Positions 1 to 8,573 of a DNA stretch of 64,000 nucleotides are shown here, piece by piece. Where the stretch lies: the NCBI RefSeq assembly GCF_002953715.1, contig NZ_CP025012.1:1984001-2048000 (forward strand), read 5' to 3'. Made by a program: the position numbers and the translations under genes. Numbering within the stretch: the stretch's first letter is position 1; each line of letters starts with the position of its first letter. The DNA comes from Rhizobium leguminosarum (GTDB lineage Bacteria > Pseudomonadota > Alphaproteobacteria > Rhizobiales > Rhizobiaceae). The notes beneath the pieces are model-generated. The model was not told where the DNA came from. It did no database searches and saw only the letters and a program-made list of their open reading frames with translations.

Positions 1-492
1 CGCGTCGACGAGTTCGACCTTGTACTGCTCGCCCTTGTCGGCGAAGACCTGTTTCGCCTTGTCGCGCGACCAGACCTGCTTGGTGAAGGCGGCGTTGCGG
101 GCGATGATCTCCTTCATCTTCTTTTCGATTTTCGGCAGATCGTCGAGTGTGAAGGGCTCGTTCTTGGCGAAGTCGTAATAGAAGCCGTTTTCGATGACCG
201 GGCCGATCGTCACCTGGGTACCGGGCCAGAGTTCCTGCACCGCTTCGGCCATGACATGCGCCGCGTCATGGCGGATGAGTTCGAGCGCGCGGTCGTCATT
301 GCGGGTGATGATCTCGATCCTGCCGGTCGTCACGGGATCGGAAAGGTCGCGCACGGTGCCGTCGATCGCAACGGCGACCGCCTTCTTGGCGAGCGATTTG
401 GAAATGGATTCGGCGACATCCCGGCCGGTTGCGCCGGCATCATAGCCGCGCACGGAACCATCGGGAAATGTCAGGGAAATAGCTTGGGACAT
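1..492 (-). CDS. thrS: Threonine--tRNA ligase, N-terminal part (runs off the window)
   Basis: The minus strand is open from the ATG whose complement is at 490-492 to the window edge, giving 164 codons. The protein begins [20 protein letters not shown], a TGS domain, and continues into the second additional domain with [11 protein letters not shown], the HxxxH motif of the ThrRS editing/SAD domain. Threonyl-tRNA synthetase charges tRNA-Thr in the cytoplasm and hydrolyses Ser-tRNA-Thr. The catalytic core and anticodon-binding domain lie outside the window. A purine-rich AAGGAGAATTTC sits just upstream of the start. Identification is confident from the fragment alone. Confidence 0.93.
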   Translation of the reverse strand, partial: MSQAISLTFPDGSVRGYDAGATGRDVAESISKSLAKKAVAVAIDGTVRDLSDPVTTGRIEIITRNDDRALELIRHDAAHVMAEAVQELWPGTQVTIGPVIENGFYYDFAKNEPFTLDDLPKIEKKMKEIIARNAAFTKQVWSRDKAKQVFADKGEQYKVELVDA

Positions 493-615
493 CGAAATTC
501 TCCTTGTCCAGTCCCGCCAACGAATGCGGGTGGTTGACACGAACGCGCCTCCGCGGAGCTGAATGCGCAGCCGCCTGATAGCCAGAATTCCTGTCTGAGT
601 AAAGAAAAAGCGGGG

Positions 616-1143
616 TTATATAATCATTTCGGTCAGGCCGCACACGGTGTTCCAGTTGCGCATCGTGCCGACGCCGAGCCGCTTGGTCGTCAGCGCCGAA
701 AGCAGCTTGGATTGGCTCGGCTTGCCGGCAAAATCGATCCAGAGATCGCCGCCGACGACGGCGATGCGCTGTCCCTCCGTCATCAGCGGTTTCAGCGCCT
801 CTACCTTCTTGGGATCGACCGGCAGCCGCATCACCCGGACGATCACCTGGTCGCCGTTGCCGTCCTTGAAAGGATTGGTGCTGCAAAGCGCCATCCAGGT
901 GCAGTCGCTGCGAACGATGATGTCGACATGTTTGCCGAACTTTTCTTCGAAGCCCTCTTCCAGGGCCACCTCGAGTTCGTGCGGCCGCATCTCGTCGGCC
1001 TCGAAGACAAGATTGCCTGTGGAAACCAGCGTGCGCGGCTCGCGATAACCGAGTTCTTCGGCAAGTGCGCGCAAATCCTGCATGACGACGCGGCGCTCAG
1101 GCGTCAGGACAATGCTGTGCAGAAGGGCGATGAAGGTGCTCAT
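616..1143 (-). CDS. DUF1697 family protein
   Basis: A 175-residue protein matching the DUF1697 pattern: an N-terminal MSTFIALLHSIVL strand, LVSTGNLVFEAD (the family's 'SGNVVF' region), a central VDIIVRSDCTWMAL and a C-terminal MRNWNTVCGL (family 'RNWNTV.KL'). The function of the family is not established. Its ATG overlaps the stop of the upstream DUF2267 gene by 4 nt (ATGA), so the two are probably translationally coupled within a minus-strand cluster that also includes yidD and an Fe-S scaffold gene. Confidence 0.85.
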   Translation of the reverse strand: MSTFIALLHSIVLTPERRVVMQDLRALAEELGYREPRTLVSTGNLVFEADEMRPHELEVALEEGFEEKFGKHVDIIVRSDCTWMALCSTNPFKDGNGDQVIVRVMRLPVDPKKVEALKPLMTEGQRIAVVGGDLWIDFAGKPSQSKLLSALTTKRLGVGTMRNWNTVCGLTEMII

Positions 1144-1559
1144 GGCCGCCAGAACTCCTCTGCCCCATCTGGCAGGGTCTTCAACACCCTGTCGAATGCG
1201 GCGGCGTCGACATGCTTTCGAACCGCCATCGCCACGTCTCGGATGGCGGTGTCGGGGGCAAAATTATGGTCACTGCGCAGTGACTGCACCTCCCGCGTCA
1301 TCGCCACACGATCCTCGAAAGAGCGTTTGGCCTCGTCGGGATTCCAGTCGGCGACGAAGATCGCCCGCAGCACCGGCGGCAGCACATCGGCAAACCGGAG
1401 CGCGTCTGCGACATCGAGGCGGCGGCGGAATGTCTGAAAGACCCCTTGGGTCATGGTGTAGACCACATTGCGGCTGTCGATCAGCGTATCGGCTCTCACA
1501 TCATCGAGATAACCGTCGAAGTCTTCCGATGCGCGCCTGTATTCGCCGGGCATCGTCAT
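1140..1559 (-). CDS. DUF2267 domain-containing protein
   Basis: A 139-residue acidic, mainly helical protein starting MTMPGEYRRASEDFDGYL. The pattern of a tandem helical repeat (VFQTFRRRLDVADALRFADVLPPVLRAIFV..W, then a second related half) is that of DUF2267, a family of unknown function common in proteobacteria. A longer frame reaches 1610, but the ATG at 1559 is preferred because it leaves 5 nt after the yidD stop and gives the family's usual length. It overlaps the DUF1697 start by 4 nt, indicating an operon. The function is unknown. Confidence 0.8.
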   Translation of the reverse strand: MTMPGEYRRASEDFDGYLDDVRADTLIDSRNVVYTMTQGVFQTFRRRLDVADALRFADVLPPVLRAIFVADWNPDEAKRSFEDRVAMTREVQSLRSDHNFAPDTAIRDVAMAVRKHVDAAAFDRVLKTLPDGAEEFWRP

Positions 1560-1564
1560 GGCGC

Positions 1565-1969
1565 TCACCCTTTCTTGCGTCCGAGGGTGAAATAGCGCCA
1601 CGGGGTCCACCAGCGGAAGCCGTCGCCAAGAATTTCCGGCACCTGGTCGAGGCCGCTGGTGCCGCCTGGGCCGCAGCGACCGACGCGAAACAGCGTCATC
1701 CAGCCGCCGGCCCAGAGGCCATGGCGGGCGATCGACTCGTAGCCATATTCGGAGCAGGTCGGGATATGCCGGCAGGAATTGCCGACAAAGCCGGACAGCG
1801 TCAGCTGGTAGAGGCGGATAACACCCATGCCGAGCAGGCGGTCGGGAGTCTTGCGGAACGGACCGGCATAATTGCGGGAAGTGCGCGCCGCCTTTTCACG
1901 CGGCTTGTCCGACACGGCGGCACCGCCGTCGTCCTCATCGTCAGCCTGCCGAGCGCAGAACTCGCACAT
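1565..1969 (-). CDS. yidD: Membrane protein insertion efficiency factor YidD
   Basis: The 134-residue protein contains the compact YidD/DUF37 core: GVIRLYQLTLSGFVGNSCRHIPTCSEYGYESI, then RHGLWAGGWMTLFRVGRCGP with conserved cysteines, then a DQVPE tail. YidD is a small inner-membrane-associated protein that helps YidC-dependent insertion; in many bacteria it sits in the rpmH-rnpA-yidD-yidC cluster. Here it is instead within a short operon, 5 nt from the Fe-S scaffold gene upstream and 5 nt from DUF2267 downstream. The roughly 45-residue N-terminal extension, with two Cys in CEFCARQ, is longer than in E. coli, so the true start could be further downstream. Confidence 0.93.
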   Translation of the reverse strand: MCEFCARQADDEDDGGAAVSDKPREKAARTSRNYAGPFRKTPDRLLGMGVIRLYQLTLSGFVGNSCRHIPTCSEYGYESIARHGLWAGGWMTLFRVGRCGPGGTSGLDQVPEILGDGFRWWTPWRYFTLGRKKG

Positions 1970-1974
1970 GTCAG

Positions 1975-2421
1975 TTACGCCTCGACAACTTCCGCCCGTT
2001 TTGCATCGATCTGCCCGATCGCGTCAACGACCGCATCGAAGGTCAGCATCGTCGAGGCATGGCGGGCCTTGTAGTCCCGCACCGGCAGCAGATAGCGCAT
2101 GTCTTCGAACCGTCCATGGGGGCCCGCCCCGTCCGCCTTCAACATGGCGAGCATGTCCTGGCGGGCCTGCCGCAATTCGTCCGAAGTGGCGCCGACGACA
2201 TGGCGGGCCATGATCGAGGACGAGGCCTGGCCGAGCGCGCAGGCCTTCACGTCATGGGCAAAGCCGGTCACGGTGTCGCCATCCATCTTCAGCCAGATCC
2301 GCACCTTCGAGCCGCAGAGCTTGGAATAGGCCTGGGCGGTCGCATCGGCATCATCAAGCGTGCCGGTCAACGGAATATTGCCGGCGAATTCGAGGATTTT
2401 GCTGTTGTAGATATCGTCCAT
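1975..2421 (-). CDS. IscU/SufU-type iron-sulfur cluster assembly scaffold-like protein
   Basis: A 148-residue protein starting MDDIYNSKILEFAGNIP with the NifU N-terminal fold pattern. KLCGSKVRIWLKMDGD matches the first cysteine region, and FAHDVKACALGQASSSIMARHVVG matches the second (GCAIS.AS.S in IscU/SufU). At the third cysteine position the sequence reads KARHASTML, so the usual Cys is absent. It is therefore best called scaffold-like; it may carry clusters with only two Cys or act otherwise. The start at 2421 is preferred to the longer frame at 2445. It is the first gene of the yidD cluster, divergent from folE. Confidence 0.82.
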   Translation of the reverse strand: MDDIYNSKILEFAGNIPLTGTLDDADATAQAYSKLCGSKVRIWLKMDGDTVTGFAHDVKACALGQASSSIMARHVVGATSDELRQARQDMLAMLKADGAGPHGRFEDMRYLLPVRDYKARHASTMLTFDAVVDAIGQIDAKRAEVVEA

Positions 2422-2728
2422 GCTGGATTTCCGCTCCAAAATCACTGCGGATCGGCCTTTATGGGGGCGTTATTGTCATCAAAACAAAAAACACACCGTG
2501 TCGTCTGAGGATACTTACATACGATGGCCGTCTTCCTATATGTATGTCGTTCGAAGGCCATTAAAATGCAATGGCCTCGTGTAAGTTTGATTGGGAAACC
2601 GTGCCGGACGGGCTGAACTTGCCCTGAAAGCCCCGGAGCCTGCCAAAGGTGCATGAATTCCCGCATGGGATTGACCAGTGGCGATTCCGACAGATGGGTC
2701 CGCGGTGCGGACCAGGAGACCATTGTTC
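2422..2728. promoter_or_regulatory. Divergent intergenic region between Fe-S scaffold gene and folE
   Basis: About 307 bp separate the two divergent starts, so promoters for both units should lie here. The stretch around 2461-2560 is AT-rich with short A and T runs. I see no convincing riboswitch, long stem-loop or ORF. Exact -35/-10 boxes cannot be called with confidence. Confidence 0.4.
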
Positions 2729-3343
2729 ATGGACGCCATCGTAAAGAATTTTCCGCAGACGAACCGAGACTCGGATCGCCCCTCCCAGCAGGAGGCGGAG
2801 GAAGCCGTTCGCGTTCTGCTGCGCTGGGCCGGCGACGACCCGACGCGTGAAGGCCTGCTCGAAACGCCGGCCCGCGTCGTCAAATCGTACCGCGAACTCT
2901 TTTCCGGTTACGACATGGCGGCGGAAGACGTGCTCGGCCGCACCTTCGAGGAGGTCGCCGGTTACGACGACATGGTCCTCGTCAAGGACATCCCGTTTTA
3001 CTCGCATTGCGAACACCACATGGTGCCGATCATCGGCAAGGCCCACGTCGCCTACATGCCGGACGGGCGTGTGCTCGGTCTGTCGAAGATTGCCCGTGTC
3101 GTCGAGATCTATGGCCGCCGCCTGCAGACGCAGGAAACGATGACCGCGCAGATCGCCCGGGCAATCGACGATACGCTGCATCCGCGCGGTGTCGCCGTGT
3201 TGATCGAGGCCGAACACATGTGCATGGCGATGCGCGGCGTTCAGAAGCAGGGCTCGACCACGTTGACGACCACCTTTACGGGAACGTTCAAGACCGAGCC
3301 GGCCGATCAGGCCCGTTTCATGACCATGGTGCGGAGCCGCTGA
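2729..3343 (+). CDS. folE: GTP cyclohydrolase I
   Basis: A 204-residue protein that converts GTP to dihydroneopterin triphosphate, the first step of tetrahydrofolate synthesis, as a homodecamer with zinc. Visible signatures are [19 protein letters not shown] (zinc ligands Cys and His), [20 protein letters not shown], and [17 protein letters not shown] with the second zinc Cys. The start [12 protein letters not shown] at 2729 is preferred over an in-frame codon at 2678, as it gives the usual family length. hisI follows 25 nt after the stop, so the two may be co-transcribed. Confidence 0.96.
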   Translation: MDAIVKNFPQTNRDSDRPSQQEAEEAVRVLLRWAGDDPTREGLLETPARVVKSYRELFSGYDMAAEDVLGRTFEEVAGYDDMVLVKDIPFYSHCEHHMVPIIGKAHVAYMPDGRVLGLSKIARVVEIYGRRLQTQETMTAQIARAIDDTLHPRGVAVLIEAEHMCMAMRGVQKQGSTTLTTTFTGTFKTEPADQARFMTMVRSR

Positions 3344-3368
3344 TACCGGCTCCCTCAGGAGGGCCGCG

Positions 3369-3821
3369 ATGAGTCAACTGATCTTCAATCAACCATCCGA
3401 GGACAAGTCGGCGTTGGAAGACGCCGGCGATTTCACGCCGCGTTTCGACGACCGCGGCCTGATCACCGCGATTGTCACCGATGCTGGCGATGGCGAGTTG
3501 CTGATGGTGGCGCATATGAATGCCCAGGCATTGGCGCTGACCATCCAGACCGGCACGGCGCATTATTTCAGCCGTTCGCGCGGCAAGCTCTGGAAGAAGG
3601 GCGAGACCTCGGGCAATCTCCAGACGGTGAAGGAAATCCGCACCGATTGCGATCAGGACGCCATCTGGCTGAAGGTCGAGGTCGCCGGCCACGACGCCAC
3701 CTGTCACACCGGCCGCCGCTCCTGTTTCTACCGGACGATCACGCTTCAGGACGGAAAGCCGATGCTTGATATCGTTGACGACGAGCTTCAATTCGATCCG
3801 CAGGATGTCTACGGAAAATAA
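3369..3821 (+). CDS. hisI: Phosphoribosyl-AMP cyclohydrolase
   Basis: A 150-residue HisI opening the adenine ring of PR-AMP in histidine synthesis. Recognisable elements are [39 protein letters not shown] (the family's W.KGE.SG motif), [14 protein letters not shown] (metal-binding DCD.D) and [11 protein letters not shown] (Zn ligand Cys region). It is monofunctional: no HisE pyrophosphohydrolase domain follows. It lies 25 nt downstream of folE, an arrangement consistent with a shared transcript though the pathways differ. Confidence 0.96.
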   Translation: MSQLIFNQPSEDKSALEDAGDFTPRFDDRGLITAIVTDAGDGELLMVAHMNAQALALTIQTGTAHYFSRSRGKLWKKGETSGNLQTVKEIRTDCDQDAIWLKVEVAGHDATCHTGRRSCFYRTITLQDGKPMLDIVDDELQFDPQDVYGK

Positions 3822-3937
3822 CCCGAATTCGCCGCCATTTGCTCCTTATTGCGCCAGAAACCGCTTCTATATACCATTTGGAAACTGATCGGGCACACTA
3901 TCGGAAATCACGTGTTCTGCTGGGAGGGGAGAGCGCC

Positions 3938-4900
3938 ATGTTGAGCTGGAGTCTGCATCGTCAGAGCTCTGAAGGCGAGGGTTCTGGTTCCGGCATGTCG
4001 ACCACGCTCGATATGCTTCCGCCTCCGGCGCCTCAAAAGAAAATCAAGATCGCGCTCGCGCTCGGCGGCGGCGCTGCCCGCGGCTGGGCCCATATCGGTG
4101 TGCTGCGCGCACTCGACGAGGCAAAGGTCGAGATCGGCATGATTGCCGGCACCTCGATCGGCGCGCTGGTCGGCGGCTGCTATCTCGCCGGCAAACTCGA
4201 TGAACTCGAAAGTTTCGCGCGCTCGCTGACGATGCGCCGTATCGCAAGTCTCCTCGACCTCACCATCGGCGGCAGCGGCCTGTTCGGCGGCATGCGGCTG
4301 ACCAAGCGCATGCAGGAACATCTCGAAGGGCTGAACGTCGAGGATCTCGACCGGCCGTTCGTCGCGGTCGCGGCCGAGGTCAATACCGGCCATGAGGTCT
4401 GGATTGCCAATGGTTCGCTGATTACGGCGCTGCGCGCCTCCTATGCCCTGCCCGGCATTTTCGAGCCGGTGCGCAGCAATCACCGCACGTTGGTCGATGG
4501 CGCGCTGGTCAATCCCGTCCCTGTCTCCGTCTGCCGCGCTTACGAGCAGCCGCTCGTCGTCGCCGTCAATCTCAATTACGATCTCTACGGCCGCTCGGCC
4601 GTCGTCCGGCATAATGCCAGCCTCTCTCCGCAGGAAGTGCAGAAGCAGGAAGAGGCGCCCTATGCGCGCCTCGGCATGACCGGCGTCATGGTGCAGGCCT
4701 TCAACATCATCCAGGACAGGATCGCCCGCGCCCGCCTTGCCGGCGACCCGCCGGATATTTCGCTGCAGCCGCGTCTCAGCTATATCGGCCTTTCCGAATT
4801 CCACCGGGCTGGCGAGGCGATCGAACGCGGCTACGAGGAAGCCAGAGCCCGGCTCCCCGAGATCAAGCGCATGCAGGAAGTCTACGCAAGCAACCCCTGA
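3938..4900 (+). CDS. Patatin-like phospholipase family protein
   Basis: A 320-residue predicted serine hydrolase of the patatin/RssA group. The oxyanion loop LALGGGAARGWAHIGVL, the nucleophile elbow GTSIG and the catalytic DGA (VDGALVNPVPV) are all present, so the Ser-Asp dyad is complete. The likely role is lipid acyl hydrolysis at the membrane; no signal peptide is seen. The ATG at 3938 is chosen because GGGAGGGGAGAG lies just upstream; an in-frame alternative codon exists at 3839. The gene follows hisI after about 116 nt and is read in the same direction. Confidence 0.88.
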   Translation: MLSWSLHRQSSEGEGSGSGMSTTLDMLPPPAPQKKIKIALALGGGAARGWAHIGVLRALDEAKVEIGMIAGTSIGALVGGCYLAGKLDELESFARSLTMRRIASLLDLTIGGSGLFGGMRLTKRMQEHLEGLNVEDLDRPFVAVAAEVNTGHEVWIANGSLITALRASYALPGIFEPVRSNHRTLVDGALVNPVPVSVCRAYEQPLVVAVNLNYDLYGRSAVVRHNASLSPQEVQKQEEAPYARLGMTGVMVQAFNIIQDRIARARLAGDPPDISLQPRLSYIGLSEFHRAGEAIERGYEEARARLPEIKRMQEVYASNP

Positions 4901-4968
4901 TGCACGTCGTCCAAAAGCGCGTGGCGGTTTGGGACGACGACATTAGTCTTGCGAGGCAGGCGAAAACC

Positions 4969-5403
4969 TCAGCCGGCGATATAGGCCTTGATTTCCTCGG
5001 CCTCACGCTCGACTTCGGCGATGCGCGATTTCACCACGTCGCCGATCGAAATGATGCCTGCAAGCTTGCCATTGCTTTCCACCGGCACGTGACGGAAACG
5101 GCGGCTGGTCATCAGCTCCATCAGCTCGTTGACTGTCGTCTCCTCATGGCAGCGGTAGACCTTCGCGGTCATGACCTGGGCCAGCGACTGGTCGAGGCCT
5201 TCCTTGCCGTGTTTGGCGATCGCATGCACGAGATCGCGCTCGGTGAACATCCCCGAAATCCGGTTCTCCATGCCGACGACGACGATGGCGCCGATCTTCT
5301 TCTTGCTGAGGATGGCGGCCGCCTCGGCGACGGTGGTGCTCGGCCCGGCAGTGATGACGTCCCTGCCCTTCAGGTCGAGAATTGCTTTGACTGAACTGGT
5401 CAT
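4969..5403 (-). CDS. CBS domain-containing protein
   Basis: A 144-residue protein made of two CBS repeats: VITAGPSTTVAEAAAILSKKKIGAIVVVG..ISGMFTERDLVHAIAKHG and VYRCHEETTVNELMELMTSRRFRHVPVESNGKLAGIISIGDVVKSRI. Paired CBS units form a Bateman module that usually binds adenosyl nucleotides. No other domain is fused, so it is a stand-alone CBS protein, a very common type in Rhizobiales with no assigned role. It is convergent with the patatin gene. Confidence 0.9.
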   Translation of the reverse strand: MTSSVKAILDLKGRDVITAGPSTTVAEAAAILSKKKIGAIVVVGMENRISGMFTERDLVHAIAKHGKEGLDQSLAQVMTAKVYRCHEETTVNELMELMTSRRFRHVPVESNGKLAGIISIGDVVKSRIAEVEREAEEIKAYIAG

Positions 5404-5494
5404 TCGAACCTCCTATGTCCGTGAAACACTTGTCACAGGCATCCGCGGCGGTTTCTCCCCCCATCGCGGATAGGTAGATCGTGCACTGCCCGGC

Positions 5495-6286
5495 TCAGGA
5501 TTGCAACATATCCTTCTCGGTTCCGTCAGGTTCCATCACCGGCGGGCGCGGCGCCCGGTCGAACAGTGAAAACAGCAAGAAGCCGAAGACGAATCCGCCG
5601 ATATGCGCATCCCAGGCAATCGCCTGGTCGCTGTCGCCGACGAGCGGGATGCCGACGGCGATCAGCGCGTTACCGACCAGCCAGAGCAGCATGAAGATGA
5701 TGACGGTGCGGCTCTTCAGCGCTCCGACGATGGAAAGCCGGGGATTGAGATGCGCCGGCGCCATCGGCCGCCGTTCGGCCGGAAAGGCGAATCGGCAGGC
5801 GGCGCCCATCAGCCCGGAGATGACGCCTGACGCGCCGATCAGCAGCGACACGTCCCCCCAGTTGAGCACCGCGTGCAGGGCGGCGGACGCGACGGCGGAA
5901 AAAACCCAGAAGAGCACGAAACGCAGCGTCCCGATGCGACGCACGACCGGCGCGCCGAAGGCCATCAGCCAGAAGGCGTTGAAGAGAATATGCTGGACGC
6001 TGCCGTGCAGCAGCGAATAGGTGACAGGCGTCCAGAACAGCTCCGGCCCCTGCTGCGACAGCGGAATCACATAGCGGGCGGGAACGAAGCCGAAGGTGAA
6101 AAACAGCCAGTTCAGCGCATCGTCGGAGAGCAGGAGTTCCTGCACCACATAGATGACACCAAGCAGGCAAAGACTGAAGAACAGTGCCGGTGGGAGGTTG
6201 AAGACCGGTTCGCGCGGTGGCCGTGCCGGCGGCTGGACCTCGGGAGGTTCGGGCGCCCTATGCGGCTCGGCCGTCTGCTCATTCAT
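5495..6286 (-). CDS. Rhomboid family intramembrane serine protease
   Basis: A 263-residue protein with a proline-rich cytoplasmic N-terminus and about six hydrophobic segments. Rhomboid hallmarks are present: HILFNAFWLMAFG (HxxxN region of TM2), the catalytic serine in LIGASGVISG, and the catalytic histidine in AWDAHIGGFVFGFLLF of the last segment. It should cleave transmembrane substrates in the inner membrane; targets are unknown. The start is MNEQTAEPHR at 6286; a longer open frame to 6592 would read through the minus-strand terminator at 6333-6363, so it is rejected. Confidence 0.92.
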   Translation of the reverse strand: MNEQTAEPHRAPEPPEVQPPARPPREPVFNLPPALFFSLCLLGVIYVVQELLLSDDALNWLFFTFGFVPARYVIPLSQQGPELFWTPVTYSLLHGSVQHILFNAFWLMAFGAPVVRRIGTLRFVLFWVFSAVASAALHAVLNWGDVSLLIGASGVISGLMGAACRFAFPAERRPMAPAHLNPRLSIVGALKSRTVIIFMLLWLVGNALIAVGIPLVGDSDQAIAWDAHIGGFVFGFLLFSLFDRAPRPPVMEPDGTEKDMLQS

Positions 6287-6332
6287 CTGTGTTTCGCCTC
6301 GTTGAGGCCACAGCCATACAGGAGCGACTGTC

Positions 6333-6363
6333 AAAAAAAAAGCCGTCCGAAGTGTCGGACGGC
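6333..6363 (-). terminator. Strong rho-independent terminator on the minus strand with no gene before it
   Basis: On the minus strand a perfect 9-bp stem (GCCGTCCGA/TCGGACGGC, 6342-6350 with 6355-6363, 4-nt loop) is followed by nine consecutive T. Nothing minus-strand lies upstream of it: the divergent PAS gene starts at 6581 on the other strand. It sits about 47 nt before the rhomboid start, so it either ends a short non-coding transcript begun within about 6400-6560 or acts as a leader attenuator for the rhomboid gene. Confidence 0.8.
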
Positions 6364-6580
6364 ATACCGGGAGCTCCAGGAAAAGACCTCGACCCGGGCA
6401 GGTTGTGCTGAACTTCGAAAGTCGAAGCGATGGCAGGACAGTGTCACGACAGGCACCGCATCTCAACCGAAACCATCTCTTAACCTTAACCGCCGTGATT
6501 TGGCATGAAATCCGCAAGGTAGAGTCTGTACGGGCAATGACTGCCCGAAAATGCTCCGGAATGGGACAGGTTGGTGTGAA

Positions 6581-7195
6581 ATGCGTGTGCAAACGACCAT
6601 CGAAATTTTTGACTATTGGAACCGTATCCGCGGCGCTGCCGATGCGCCGCTGAAATCACAGGTCGAACCCTCAGCCGTCCCCCACCTGCTCCAGAGTCTG
6701 TTCATTCTGGAGAGGCGCGAGGGCGGAGACATCGGTTTCCGGCTCGCCGGCACCCGCATCTGCGATCTCTTCGGGCGTGACCTGCGCGGCGAACGTTTTT
6801 CGTCTCTCTGGGCAAATGGTCAGATCGCCGACATCGAACGCACGGCGATGGGCGTCATGGACCATGCCATGCCGGCCCTGTTCAATGCCACCGGCTACAG
6901 CACCGTCGGTCATCAGGCCTCCTTCGAGATTATCATGATGCCGCTGCGTTCGCCGGACGGCGCCTGCGACAGGCTGCTCGGCGCGATCGCGCCGGCAGTA
7001 GCCGCGAGCTGGCTGGAGATCGTACCGCTCGAATTCCTGGCGCTCGACCGCAGCCGGCTGCTGCCCGGAAAGTTCGACAAGCCAGCACCGGCCAAACTGC
7101 GCCCCATCAATAGGATCGTCGCTGGCAAAAGCATCCATTTCGGGCGGGTCATGCGCCGCATGGTGTCACAGCTGCTGAGCGTGGAGGCTCGCTGA
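6581..7195 (+). CDS. PAS domain-containing protein (PAS_5/DUF1488-type architecture)
   Basis: A 204-residue protein starting MRVQTTIEIFDYWNRIRG. The pattern of FDYWNRIRG..APLKSQVEPSAVPHLLQSLFILER, then GFRLAGTRICDLFGRDLRGERF, then a distal LLGAIAP, is that of the rhizobial PAS_5 (PF07310) family, a single PAS-like sensory domain without output domain. Its ligand is unknown. The ATG at 6581 is preferred over 6551 because it matches the family N-terminus. It is divergent from the rhomboid gene. Confidence 0.83.
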   Translation: MRVQTTIEIFDYWNRIRGAADAPLKSQVEPSAVPHLLQSLFILERREGGDIGFRLAGTRICDLFGRDLRGERFSSLWANGQIADIERTAMGVMDHAMPALFNATGYSTVGHQASFEIIMMPLRSPDGACDRLLGAIAPAVAASWLEIVPLEFLALDRSRLLPGKFDKPAPAKLRPINRIVAGKSIHFGRVMRRMVSQLLSVEAR

Positions 7196-7319
7196 CGGTC
7201 CCATTTTAGGACATCTGATATACTCGTTTTCCGCTATGTCGGGACTGGGCGAAACAACCTTCTGTTAATGGATTGTGGGTAAAGATCGGTCTCTGCGATT
7301 TTCATGAAGAAGCCCTTTG

Positions 7320-7931
7320 ATGCACTCGTTCCAGCCAGCTCAGACGCAACGACCTGCGCCGCGCCCTGAACAGGGCGTTTTCCAGCGCGTGCCCATCAAT
7401 ATGCAGGGCCGGCTGATGCTTGCGAACTATGAGGAATTCGAATGCATGGTGATCGACATGTCGCCTGGCGACATGTACGTCACCTGCCCCGGCCGGCCGC
7501 GCGCCAACGAACGCGTCGTCGCCTATATCGACCATCTCGGCCGCGTCGAAGGTTATGTCCAGACGATCGATGGTCGTGGCTTCACCATGTCGATCAACGC
7601 CACCGATCGGAAACGCGAGAAACTCGCGGCCCAGCTCACCTGGCTTGCCAACAAGCATGAACTCGGCCTGCCCGAGGATCGCCGCCACGACCGTCTGACG
7701 CCGCGCGACACGAAGACCGAGCTGACGCTCGAGGACGGCACGCGTTATTCCTGCCGTATCATGGACCTTTCGCTGTCGGGCGCTGCCGTCGACGTCGAGA
7801 TGCGCCCTTCGATCGGAACGGCCGTGCGCCTCGGCAACATGCGTGGTCGAGTCGTACGCCACTTCGTCGAAGGTGTGGCGATCGAATTCCTGTCGATCCA
7901 GTCCCGCGAGACGCTGCGGGAATTCCTTTAG
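7320..7931 (+). CDS. PilZ domain-containing protein (two PilZ-like modules)
   Basis: A 203-residue soluble protein. The first module (QRVPINMQGRLMLANYEEFECMVIDMSPGDMYV) resembles a degenerate PilZ, and the second (DRRHDRLTPRDTKTELTLEDGTRYSCRIMDLSLSGAAVDV) carries the DxSxxG-type DLSLSGA motif of c-di-GMP-binding PilZ domains. It is thus a likely c-di-GMP effector; the output partner is unknown. ATG at 7320 directly follows a TTG in the same frame. The stop overlaps the first base of a large palindromic element that follows. Confidence 0.86.
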   Translation: MHSFQPAQTQRPAPRPEQGVFQRVPINMQGRLMLANYEEFECMVIDMSPGDMYVTCPGRPRANERVVAYIDHLGRVEGYVQTIDGRGFTMSINATDRKREKLAAQLTWLANKHELGLPEDRRHDRLTPRDTKTELTLEDGTRYSCRIMDLSLSGAAVDVEMRPSIGTAVRLGNMRGRVVRHFVEGVAIEFLSIQSRETLREFL

Positions 7932-8198
7932 AGCCTTTCCTGGTCAGATTGAAGCATTCTGTTGGCTCAAACGGAGTCGGATGGTCGACCGGCCGGCGCA
8001 CGTCGTAGCCCAGTTCTACGGCCAAGCCGGCCGGTCGATCAGCCGGCCCGTTTCAGCCAACCCGAAGGGCCGCGCATCTTTCCGCCAGGGCAGAGGCGAT
8101 CGGCTCGAACGTACCTTGGGGTATGCCCTTCGCCAATCGCCTCTGCCCTGACGAAAACCTGCTTCCGCAGAATGCTTCAAGCTGACCAGAAAAGGCTC
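7931..8198. repeat. Mosaic palindromic intergenic element (three nested or adjacent inverted repeats)
   Basis: A 268-bp non-coding block bounded by a 31-bp inverted repeat: 7931-7961 pairs with 8168-8198 at 29 of 31 positions (arms begin GAGCCTTT). Inside are two more perfect palindromic pairs, GACCGGCCGGC at 7987-7997 with 8026-8036, and CAGGGCAGAGGCGAT at 8086-8100 with 8136-8150. This composite of palindromes is the type of structure described as Rhizobium-specific intergenic mosaic elements. It has no transposase. Copy number in the genome cannot be judged here. Confidence 0.82.
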
Positions 8199-8573
8199 TA
8201 ACCGCTGCTGAAATAGGCGCTGCCCTGCCGCGGATTCCGTGGCGGCTGCAATTCTCGACGGACTTCCATCGAACGCGATTGCCAGGTCCGGTGCGCACCC
8301 GGTCAGGTCGTGTTGAAAAGCCTGCCTTCACGGCAACAGCCTTGCAAGCGGCAACAAATCTGGCTTTGGAAAGCCAGCGCGAATTCATGTCGCAAGTCGT
8401 TCCACCCAGTCGGTTGACATATTATGTGTGGAACAAGCTGCGACACCGATCGGCATCCAGTTCGGTCGCCCAAAATTGTGCAGTGTTTTGCGTCCGGCAG
8501 TGCTTCGCCCTCGCCCGTCTTCCCCTCGTCTGCGATATGACGGATAAGGTTCGCTTCGACCGCAGGCGCACCG
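8199..8573. other. Intergenic region before prolyl aminopeptidase
   Basis: About 375 bp with no supported gene. A TTGACA-like hexamer occurs near 8414, but no well-spaced -10 box is evident. The promoter for the downstream peptidase probably lies here. Confidence 0.35.

Noticed and set aside
1082..2074. Long plus-strand open frame of 330 codons
   Set aside because: It is the complement of the DUF2267-yidD cluster; its translation is Arg/Ala/Pro-rich with no family likeness, while the minus-strand genes have clear motifs.
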